A stretch of 27,573 bases of DNA from Candidatus Bathyarchaeota archaeon (GTDB lineage: Archaea; Thermoproteota; Bathyarchaeia; Bathyarchaeales; DTEX01): positions 1-27,573 of the forward strand of contig PIYH01000015.1 of NCBI GenBank assembly GCA_003601695.1. Reading direction: 5' to 3'. The translations under genes were made by a program, and so were the position numbers. The notes below the pieces were generated by a model. That model was given only the letters and a program-made list of their open reading frames with translations. It was not told where the DNA came from and searched no databases. Shown here in pieces: positions 1 to 7,041 of the stretch (its first letter is position 1; every line of letters starts with the position of its first letter).

Positions 1-1365
1 TGGTGGGGTGAAGGCGAGCAGGGATACTCATCATGGATTATAAAGTGGGGATACTTCGATGCGCTTTACTGGACAAGAGCAGTTCTAGTTCGATATGGCG
101 CGGTGAGAGGCGTCACCGCTCATGAGATAGGTCACACTTTAGGTCTCAACAGATATAGAGAAGAGTATGATGAATATCCATACTTCGGAAAGGAAATTAA
201 GGGATTAATACTGAAGAATGGACAAATCTACAATGTATCGAGGGAAAACGAGAAAGTTGCAGCTTTCGGTCCTGGAACAGGCAAGGTATACTGCTTTATG
301 GGAAGCAATCCAGATTATCCATCTGCAATCTGGGTCTGCGACGAAACCTATAAAGAACTCTTCAAGTATCTTAAGGATCCACCTGAGGAGAGGATTCTAT
401 ACGTATCGGGAATAATCTATAAAAATGACACGGTTAAACTGGATAATTGTTACATCCTCAAGGGAGAACCCGACGTACCCGTAGGCCCATTAAATGAAGG
501 GAAATATAAGGTTCAATGCATATCTTCATCGGGCAAGATCCTCTACAGCGCAAATTTCGGAACAGAATTGAAGAATGAATTTATGGCCTTCGGATTTTCA
601 ATACCACTCCCGGATGAAACATCTACGGTAGCGATCAAGAAAGGTGAAGAGATCCTTAACTTTATCTACAAAACTCCGAACTCTCCAGCAGTTGAGATTA
701 TTAAGCCAAGCGGTGGAGAAGTGAAAGATGAAACTCTGGATATTGAATGGAAAGCGGAAGATCCTGACGGAGACAAAATGTACTACTCGATTCTCTATAG
801 TTATAATGAGGGTGAAAGTTGGATCGCGCTGGCAATGGAGATAAATGAGACAAAATATACGATTAACCTGTCGAAACTTCCTGGAGGAGATCAATGCTTA
901 ATTAAAGTTGTGGCGACAGATGGGTTTAATATAGGTTACGACGTATCCGAATCTTTCACCGTGAATGATAAGGCGCCGTTAGCCCTTATAAAATCGCCTA
1001 AAGATGGAGAGAAATTCGAGATCGGTGAAGAAGTATCGCTTAAGGGTATAGCTTATGATCTAGAAGACACAGAGCATAGCGAATTAACTGTAGAATGGTC
1101 ATCAAGTCTAGATGGAATATTAGGTTATGAAGAAGAACTAAAAATCGATAACCTTTCAAAAGGAAAACACGAAATAACATTTACTGTAACAGACTCTATG
1201 GGAAACGTGGGAGAGAGCAAGATAATCATAACTATAGGAAGAGAAGAAGAATCATTCATAGGAGGATTACTTACATGGGAACCCGTAGCAGGTTACTTGA
1301 TAATCATTATCACAATAGTAATCATAACAGTCATTTCAATTAAACGTCGAAAAGGAAGAAAGTAG
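1..1365 (+). CDS. Membrane-anchored zinc metalloprotease-like protein, N-terminus cut by window edge
   Basis: The reading frame is open from base 1, so this is the last 454 residues of a longer protein. Residues 41-51 of the visible part read HEIGHTLGLNR, an HEXXH zinc-protease signature followed by the Gly seen in metzincins. The usual third metzincin ligand (His at the 11th position) is Arg here, so the third ligand must come from elsewhere or is absent. After the protease part come two beta-sandwich (Ig/Fn3/PKD-like) modules, roughly residues 225-330 and 330-415, with typical DPDGD and VTDSMGN loop motifs. The C-terminus is a hydrophobic membrane helix followed by a basic tail (RRKGRK). 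By inference it is an extracellular protease held on the outer face of the membrane by a C-terminal anchor. The signal peptide would lie upstream of the window. A run of seven T follows the stop. The substrate cannot be told from sequence. Confidence 0.75.
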   Translation, partial: WWGEGEQGYSSWIIKWGYFDALYWTRAVLVRYGAVRGVTAHEIGHTLGLNRYREEYDEYPYFGKEIKGLILKNGQIYNVSRENEKVAAFGPGTGKVYCFMGSNPDYPSAIWVCDETYKELFKYLKDPPEERILYVSGIIYKNDTVKLDNCYILKGEPDVPVGPLNEGKYKVQCISSSGKILYSANFGTELKNEFMAFGFSIPLPDETSTVAIKKGEEILNFIYKTPNSPAVEIIKPSGGEVKDETLDIEWKAEDPDGDKMYYSILYSYNEGESWIALAMEINETKYTINLSKLPGGDQCLIKVVATDGFNIGYDVSESFTVNDKAPLALIKSPKDGEKFEIGEEVSLKGIAYDLEDTEHSELTVEWSSSLDGILGYEEELKIDNLSKGKHEITFTVTDSMGNVGESKIIITIGREEESFIGGLLTWEPVAGYLIIIITIVIITVISIKRRKGRK

Positions 1366-1395
1366 ATTATATCTTGTAGGGGTTTCTAATCAGCC

Positions 1396-1402
1396 TTTTT
1401 TT
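1396..1402 (+). terminator. Oligo-T terminator candidate
   Basis: A run of seven T lies 30 bases after the stop of the metalloprotease gene. Archaeal RNA polymerase commonly terminates in oligo-T tracts without a strong hairpin. No stable stem precedes it. Confidence 0.35.
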
Positions 1403-1446
1403 GTTGTTTCTGAGGTGTAGCTATTGGGTAGGATCTCACTACATGT

Positions 1447-2090
1447 ATGGATAGAGACGAGTTCATTGATCCTACTCTAGATAATCCTGTGGAGGCACAG
1501 GTATCCTTCAGAGACTATGCTAAGGCTCTACGCTTTGTATAGGCTAAAACGGTTCAGGCTCCTGACTGAGCTTTGGAGGCTTCTCGACGATGATGTTCTG
1601 ATATTTATCAGCTTCAAGTGGAAGCCGATCTACAAGACGTTGTGGCACTGGCATAACGTTAGGGTTAAGGCTGAAGGTTTCATCTTAATCCATGAAGCCC
1701 TGATGAAGGCTATAGGGAAAGCCTTGAAGACCTGCGGCATCGAGATGGGGCTCCTACTTGCTTGTGACGCTTCACCCACTAGAGCCATGCCTAGGGATAC
1801 TGAAGGCAGATACGATGGCTACTACATGAAGCTCTGCTATCTAGTTCACAAGCTCGTCTGCCGCGTGAGAAACCTAACCCTAACGTGGGCAGTCACGCCT
1901 GGAAAAGGTTGATGAGACAAGCATGTTCGCACTTCTCCTCCTGAAAGCCATAGCTCAAGGAGTTATTCCAAGGGGGATGCTTCGACAACGGCTACTCTTC
2001 ACCACCGTCTACGCATTATTGAGGCTCTTAGGCGTTAAGCCGCTTATGGGGTTTAGGTCGAGGACAAGGCGTAACTTTGGCATGTTATAG
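1447..2090 (+). pseudogene. Broken DDE transposase (IS4/IS5-like)
   Basis: A transposase can be reassembled only by switching frame. The N-terminal piece starts at an ATG at 1447 (MDRDEFIDPTLDNPVEAQ) and hits a stop at 1540-1542. The middle piece runs in another frame to about 1912 and contains ACDASPTRAM followed by GYYMKLCYLVHKL, the look of the first catalytic Asp region and the following GYKLH-like strand of DDE_Tnp_1 enzymes. The last piece carries TPGKVDET-like residues, then GCFDNGYSS (second Asp region) in one frame, and VKPLMGFRSRTRRNFGM in a neighbouring frame, ending at 2090. At least three frame disruptions mean the gene is dead. I could not see convincing terminal inverted repeats, so the element limits are unknown. 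The family assignment rests on motif resemblance only. Confidence 0.7.
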
Positions 2091-2191
2091 ATCTAACTAT
2101 CTTGGCACGCTGGCTATTGCAACCGACACGTTTTGGAGCAGGCTTTTTGGTTCTCTTCAGATTGGAGAAAGATCTTCTTGACCAATAAAAG

Positions 2192-2710
2192 TCAAGATTC
2201 TGACAGAAGACGGTTAAGCCAGTTGACATCTTCCATGAGCTTTTCAGGATCTGAGTCTCTTATTCCTCTAAACGGTATTTTGATGTTTCTTTTGCTTATC
2301 TCACGATGCAACTCTTCCATAAAGACTCCCGAGCCTTCTTCGAGTTCATAATTGTTCTCTTTAGAAAGATGAACTGCGCATCCTGGACTATTAACATCAC
2401 CGCCTAGTATTGCTAAAACTTTAAAGTTGTTCTTTAGAAACTCCTCTATCTGATCGACGACGGAGATGCTGAGTTTTCTACAACACTCTCTGCCTTCCGG
2501 CGTATCGAGGACGTCTCGTATCGATGTGCCCTCAGGTCTAGTCCTTAGCAATCCGAGGCACGTCATTTCTGGACATGGCATCTGCAAAACTCCGACATCA
2601 TGCTTTCTTAAGACTTCGATAACCTTTGCGTTCATCCCTGGGAAAACAGCAGCTCCAGGTGCACGAGCATTCTGATTTAGCACACAATTGATGACAGCCA
2701 CTATTTTCAT
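2192..2710 (-). CDS. TudS-related putative desulfidase (DUF523-like)
   Basis: A cytosolic protein of 172 residues from the MKI start. Key cysteines lie at C9 (INCVLN), C46 (PCPE) and C111 (NSPGCA), the three-cysteine pattern that in thiouracil desulfidase TudS and DUF523 relatives holds a [4Fe-4S] cluster. Additional cysteines are C51, C76 and C77. It resembles the CD3072-type branch of TudS-related proteins rather than classical DUF523 by its long C-terminal part (GDVNSPGC, then a charged tail). The likely role is sulfur removal or transfer from a small thio-compound, but the substrate is unknown. A longer start exists at 2731. I prefer 2710 because family members begin directly with the MKI-type first strand. 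It stands alone on the minus strand, next to transposase debris. Confidence 0.7.
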   Translation of the reverse strand: MKIVAVINCVLNQNARAPGAAVFPGMNAKVIEVLRKHDVGVLQMPCPEMTCLGLLRTRPEGTSIRDVLDTPEGRECCRKLSISVVDQIEEFLKNNFKVLAILGGDVNSPGCAVHLSKENNYELEEGSGVFMEELHREISKRNIKIPFRGIRDSDPEKLMEDVNWLNRLLSES

Positions 2711-2939
2711 ACTTCTCTTGTCATGATACATAAACGGATGTTTATTAGAGACTTATTCAAAAACCTTTCTTTTTCCAGGAGGCATTGAGGCTTCTAGAAA
2801 CTCATCATTCATCTATGATATATGAAAGCTTCAAGCACAGGCACGGTGGAGATTCGGTGTTTTTCATGAGATAAGATATGAGCGGGGATGGAAAATCTAA
2901 AATAGGAGATCCATGCTCTCAGAGTATCTGAGAAAGGCT

Positions 2940-2945
2940 GGAGGG
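2940..2945 (+). promoter_or_regulatory. Shine-Dalgarno site deciding a TTG start
   Basis: GGAGGG lies 8 bases before the TTG at 2954. It is the best ribosome-binding match in the region and supports use of the TTG start for the propeller gene. Confidence 0.6.
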
Positions 2946-2953
2946 AATGATTT

Positions 2954-4198
2954 TTGGAGCTGAAAGTTGAGAGGATCTGGAGGCTTGAGGTAGGCGTCGG
3001 TCCAGCCGAGCATGGAATATACAAGGACGGCTACGTTTATCTTGCACCTACATTCAGAGATGAATTCTGGAAGGTAGATCCTGAGACCGGAACCGTCTTA
3101 AAGACCTTCAAGATGCCGGGTCATGTTTGGGGAGCTCCATGGGTTGATAATACGGGCATCTATGGAGCCTCAACTGGAGGAGACATAGTAAAGTTCAACT
3201 CAAGTGGAGAGGTTATATGGAACTCTAATCCTAGCTTAGGAGACTTCGTATCCGAAGCGGTCGTTGAGGCGTGGGGCGGATGCATAGCCGTCCAGTTTCC
3301 AAAGGGCATTTCTCTTCTAGATAAAGATGAGGGAGAGATATTATGGAGCGATGAGTGGAGCTCTGAAGCTCCAGATGGGCAGGAACCTACGTTTGACTCT
3401 GAGAGAGGCCTCTTATGGGTTTGCAGACCTATGGAGAAAGACGGATTAGTTGCTTATGATCTCGATGGTGAGAAAATCTATTCAAATGATCTGCCGAGTC
3501 CTCCAACAAGCTACGCATGCCCACAAATATGGACAAGATACCTTGTAGTTATATGTAGAAGACACGTAGCAGTCTTCGACAGGATATCTGGAAAGATGAT
3601 CTGGAGCAGGGACTTCTCAACTGTTCCTTATGGAGGTGAAGATCAAGATTCTCTAAGCGGCGGCGTGAGAACGATAACTCACGATGGAAGACTAATTATA
3701 TGGACGGCTGACGGAGTCTTCACGTGCCTAAATATAGAGAACGGAGATATTCTCTGGACTTTAGATTTTAAAAGTTTAGGCTACGCCTCAAGGGAGTGTA
3801 GCGATCCTTGGGGCTATGCTGGCGGAGCCGCGGCTGACGGAGTCTTCGTCATCCTTGGAAGAAACAATCTTCCAGTCAACTCTGACTCGCCATTCAGAAT
3901 GGATAAGAACAGACTCTTCATTATAGACTATGAGGCTGGAAGAATCATCTATGCTTCAGAACCTATCTATCAGATGGCTTGTTGCTGCAAGCCAATAATC
4001 GCTAAAGGCAGAGTTATCATAGGAAGCTGGTACAAAGACTCTAAAGGGAAAACCTACAAAAACTTCTACAATTGTTGGAGGATCAGCTTGACGGGCGATT
4101 CTAGAAGAGTCTTAGATAGAGAATACTTGTGGATGGGCGGCGTGCATCACGGAGGCTACTCAAGGGGTTGTCTGTTAGGCTTAAAGAGGCATCGTTAG
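2954..4198 (+). CDS. PQQ-type beta-propeller protein
   Basis: A 414-residue protein made of repeated strands with the pattern of PQQ/WD-like propeller blades: for example FWKVDPETGTVLKTF, IVKFNSSGEVIWNS, VAVFDRISGKMIWSRD, FTCLNIENGDILWTLD and LFIIDYEAGRIIYAS. Six to eight blades can be counted by these D-x-x-x-G-x-x-x-W motifs. There is no signal peptide or membrane helix, so it appears cytosolic, unlike the periplasmic PQQ dehydrogenases and BamB. No dehydrogenase calcium or quinone-binding motif is visible. An unusual run of three cysteines (MACCCKP) lies near residue 336. The TTG start is supported by the upstream GGAGGG. The role is unknown: a binding or scaffold propeller is most likely, and lyase activity on sugars is possible in distant propeller families. 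A tRNA-like relic follows on the other strand. Confidence 0.7.
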   Translation: MELKVERIWRLEVGVGPAEHGIYKDGYVYLAPTFRDEFWKVDPETGTVLKTFKMPGHVWGAPWVDNTGIYGASTGGDIVKFNSSGEVIWNSNPSLGDFVSEAVVEAWGGCIAVQFPKGISLLDKDEGEILWSDEWSSEAPDGQEPTFDSERGLLWVCRPMEKDGLVAYDLDGEKIYSNDLPSPPTSYACPQIWTRYLVVICRRHVAVFDRISGKMIWSRDFSTVPYGGEDQDSLSGGVRTITHDGRLIIWTADGVFTCLNIENGDILWTLDFKSLGYASRECSDPWGYAGGAAADGVFVILGRNNLPVNSDSPFRMDKNRLFIIDYEAGRIIYASEPIYQMACCCKPIIAKGRVIIGSWYKDSKGKTYKNFYNCWRISLTGDSRRVLDREYLWMGGVHHGGYSRGCLLGLKRHR

Positions 4199-4219
4199 AA
4201 ATTGAAGACGTAAGGTCTA

Positions 4220-4290
4220 GATGCCGCCGGATTTGAACTCGGCCTTTAGGCTCCACTGGCCATTAATCGAGCATGCTAGAATATGGCACC
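4220..4290 (-). pseudogene. tRNA-like relic, possibly from tRNA-His(GTG)
   Basis: Read on the minus strand, 71 nt start with GGTGCC and end with GGCATC, which pair over six positions (one G-T) as an acceptor stem. A TTCAAAT T-loop follows CCGAG, with a T-stem that pairs only if one A is bulged. A 3-bp stem GGC/GCC encloses CAGTGGA, which reads as an anticodon loop with GTG but with A where the universal U33 should be. The TCTAGCATG stretch resembles an archaeal D-loop, but the 5' D-stem is missing. Size and order fit a decayed tRNA; the missing arm and mismatches argue against function. Confidence 0.35.
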
Positions 4291-4365
4291 GCACTAGTTA
4301 CTGTTTCATCAATGATGGTAGTCAACGTTTTCGGGATGACATAGGATAAAATCTAAAGGTATATG

Positions 4366-4387
4366 AGGGATAAATAATGTTATCCCT
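4366..4387 (-). terminator. Hairpin downstream of the GH-like gene
   Basis: AGGGATAA and TTATCCCT form a perfect 8-bp stem with a 6-nt loop (ATAATG), beginning 16 bases beyond the stop of the minus-strand GH-like gene. It is placed as a terminator or 3'-end stabilising hairpin; there is no strong U tract after it. Confidence 0.45.
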
Positions 4388-4402
4388 AATCTTTCGACCG
4401 TT

Positions 4403-6532
4403 TCATCTATTAGGAATTTTAATCATGGCCGCTCCTTTGATTTTCGGAAGCTTAATTATCCCCATCCAAGGATCAACTGTATCTTCAATGGTAAGCTTTA
4501 TTGGTTCCTCCTTATCAAGAAGGTATATCTCAGCTGAAGTTCCTTCCGTTATGCCAGGTATACTAATCTGGACATAAAGTCCACTTACACCTTCTTCCTC
4601 GAAGAATGAACTGCCTGATGTGACTGGCACAAGAATTTCACCATTAGGAGATTCGAATATGTTCCCATCAAGCCCATACGAGAACTTCACCGGCCTCTTC
4701 TGGAAGACCCATCTTCTCCCCCGAAGCATCTCTATGAGCCTCATATAGGCGCTGTAAAGCCTATCTTCAAGATCTAGTCCTCCTTCCCAAACCTTAACTT
4801 GCCTTTGGGCAGATAGGATATATCTCTGCAGGATGGGAAACTGTGGAAAAGCTCCCCACTTCATGCATAACTTGAGTCTATCTTCGAGATCTCTCAAATA
4901 CTCTAGACAGCCTTCCTTTTTTGAAAGGTCATATTGGTCTTGACGGAACCATGAAATCCATGATAGTGGCTTATTTAGCCCCATATAGGCTATATTGACA
5001 AGATAAGGCGGATCACTAGCTTCTATCATGAGTATATCAAGATATTTTTGACTTTCAACGGTTACTGGTTTATTAGCAAAGAGTCCTTTCTTCTGAGAGT
5101 GGCACAATTCGGATATTTTTTCCATTACTGGAAAGTAAGCGAAGTTCCAATAGTAAGCTGGCTTATTGTGAACCATCGTAATATTATCATCATGACCAAA
5201 ATCGTATTCCATCTCCCTGTAGCCGTCAACGAATATCCCGTCGATCTCTGGATACATCTCCAATTCTTTCTTAGCTTGCTCGAGGCAGTGTTTCCCCCAT
5301 GAGTAGCGAAGATCAGGGTTTAAGAGGTATGTTCCTCCCTCTTCAGAGGGGCGATCTCCCCAGTAAGCTGGCACAAGCTCGCCTTTTTCCGTCTTAACTA
5401 ACGAATCTGAAAAGTTCTCTAAGACCCAATCCTTCAATCCTTCTCTTATTTCCCAATAAAGGTAAGCGTGAGCGCCATACTTATGGAGCATGCGTACCAT
5501 TTTTCTTATGGTGTCATATGTGACAGTGACTCCGGGTGTATGCGCTCTGCTTTCCCACGGTTCCTCATCTGGCACAAATAAGCCGTAGAATGGAAAGAAG
5601 CCATGAATCTCCCATAATATTCGACCATATTTAGAGATTTTTTTGATAACATCTTCAGTCTCTTTAGTGGGTTGAAAACCACTCATCCATATGCCTACGT
5701 GATCCCATGCTTCCCTTAGTCCCGGATCGAAATATTCACGGTAGCGGTTGTAGAGCCATCCTAAGCCCGGTCTCCAATCGCCATCGTGGGGCACAAGCAT
5801 CAGCGCGATCCATGCTCGCCCATCTTCAGCCAATCTAAGGTTTAGATTTGCCACTTGAAGATATGGCATCCTTCTCGGTTCTTCATAGTATACGGTTGGT
5901 CTTATACCATAATGCATATCTGTCTCAGAACTTTCATATAGGAAGCTGACGCCGGGTTTCGGCAATTCGAAAGGCTCAATGAGGCTTAGTCCGGAATCCA
6001 ATCTACTATTATAAATAGTAACCATCGGTATTGCTATTCGATTATCTTGATTCATCCTACTGCCGAAAGGATAATTGAATCGAAAGGATTTCATGCCGTC
6101 TAAGAGGATAGGTGTGCCATCACATGGTGCCCACAGATTCCAGAACTCCAAAAACGGAAGCATATACCTTATCTGAACTGTTCGATCTTCACCCCTCGTT
6201 TTATATAAGCGGATCTGCCAATATAGGTGATCTTTTTTGAGCGTGAATTCTTCTTCTATGTCAAAGTCAGCGCCCATAAAGGTCTTTTTAAAGATTACGC
6301 CGTCTCCACTCTTTTCTAGATTGACGATCCGTGGTTTTTCCCATATTTCACAATAGTCGCGGTATTTCAATTCGTCTCTTACTCTTACCCCCGCTTTGAA
6401 TCTTCCCATGAATCTACTCTTCTGTTCGAAGAAGTCTATTCCTCTCCGTTTGTCTATAAGAGATTTAATTCTCCCTGCACCGTCGAAGCTTACGCGTAAA
6501 TTCTCATTTTCAAGAATAATATCTCCAGACAT
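4403..6532 (-). CDS. Large glycoside-hydrolase-like protein (beta-supersandwich plus TIM barrel, DUF6259/GH36/GH101-like)
   Basis: A 709-residue protein from the chosen ATG. Residues 1-250 look like a galactose-mutarotase-type beta-supersandwich (opening ENENLRVSFDGAGRIKSL). Residues 270-600 have the look of a TIM barrel: ILWEIHGFFPF, HAYLYWEIREG, then EIDGIFVDGYREMEY with D436 as the best candidate nucleophile or metal-site Asp. The C-terminus (about 630-709) is a beta-sandwich. This domain order is that of GH36/GH31/GH101-like enzymes and of the uncharacterised DUF6259 proteins, which suggests an alpha-galactoside or alpha-GalNAc-like substrate, but no specific family can be assigned by eye. 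There is no signal peptide. A GTG at 6544 is in frame, but GGGAGTG sits 9-11 bases before the ATG at 6532, so the shorter start is favoured. It is a single gene on the minus strand. Confidence 0.65.
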   Translation of the reverse strand: MSGDIILENENLRVSFDGAGRIKSLIDKRRGIDFFEQKSRFMGRFKAGVRVRDELKYRDYCEIWEKPRIVNLEKSGDGVIFKKTFMGADFDIEEEFTLKKDHLYWQIRLYKTRGEDRTVQIRYMLPFLEFWNLWAPCDGTPILLDGMKSFRFNYPFGSRMNQDNRIAIPMVTIYNSRLDSGLSLIEPFELPKPGVSFLYESSETDMHYGIRPTVYYEEPRRMPYLQVANLNLRLAEDGRAWIALMLVPHDGDWRPGLGWLYNRYREYFDPGLREAWDHVGIWMSGFQPTKETEDVIKKISKYGRILWEIHGFFPFYGLFVPDEEPWESRAHTPGVTVTYDTIRKMVRMLHKYGAHAYLYWEIREGLKDWVLENFSDSLVKTEKGELVPAYWGDRPSEEGGTYLLNPDLRYSWGKHCLEQAKKELEMYPEIDGIFVDGYREMEYDFGHDDNITMVHNKPAYYWNFAYFPVMEKISELCHSQKKGLFANKPVTVESQKYLDILMIEASDPPYLVNIAYMGLNKPLSWISWFRQDQYDLSKKEGCLEYLRDLEDRLKLCMKWGAFPQFPILQRYILSAQRQVKVWEGGLDLEDRLYSAYMRLIEMLRGRRWVFQKRPVKFSYGLDGNIFESPNGEILVPVTSGSSFFEEEGVSGLYVQISIPGITEGTSAEIYLLDKEEPIKLTIEDTVDPWMGIIKLPKIKGAAMIKIPNR

Positions 6533-7041
6533 AGAGTTATGCACTCCCTAAATGCTAATTTAAGTGAAGATGTTAAAGATAGAATAATATATTTTTTGCT
6601 TTGTGGGCTAGTTCTTGAAAATGGATGATTTTATCTTCTTTTTCTGTTCGAACTATTTTCATAGCATTTTCGAAAATGGGCTGAGAACGAGATTTGAGTC
6701 TTCCTAAGAGATTTAGGGTCAAAAATGGGGAATTCGACACCCAACTAACATAATTAATCCACAAAGCATCTATTTTCATCTTCTTTTAAAAAAGGCTCGA
6801 GTAGAAGTGGAATCCAGAGGGAATTTCTTCAGGTTTCTCTAAAAAAAATCATTGCTGAAGCTCTCTATGATTCAACCATGATGCCTCTTTTTAATATTAA
6901 AGCTTCAGAATAATGGGAAGAACAGCCATCTGAAAAGCAATCAGAAAAACTAAAACCCGCAAAACCGCCAAAAACATAATAACGACTAAGATCTAACCTA
7001 TTCCTATAAAAACAGAATCAAATTAAATAGAGGGGATACAT
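6533..7041 (+). other. Intergenic gap, mostly AT-rich
   Basis: This is the divergent gap between the GH-like gene and the first transglutaminase gene. A 68-codon open frame on the minus strand (6573-6779) has no ribosome-binding site and no recognisable domain, so I do not call it. CTATAAAAAC at 7004-7013 is a possible TATA box for the plus-strand gene, and AGGGG at 7031-7035 is its Shine-Dalgarno site. Confidence 0.5.

Noticed and set aside
598..894. 98-codon minus-strand frame inside the metalloprotease gene
   Set aside because: Antisense shadow of a clear coding sequence with domain motifs on the plus strand.
6573..6779. 68-codon minus-strand open frame upstream of the GH-like gene
   Set aside because: No ribosome-binding site, no recognisable domain, and composition like the surrounding AT-rich gap.
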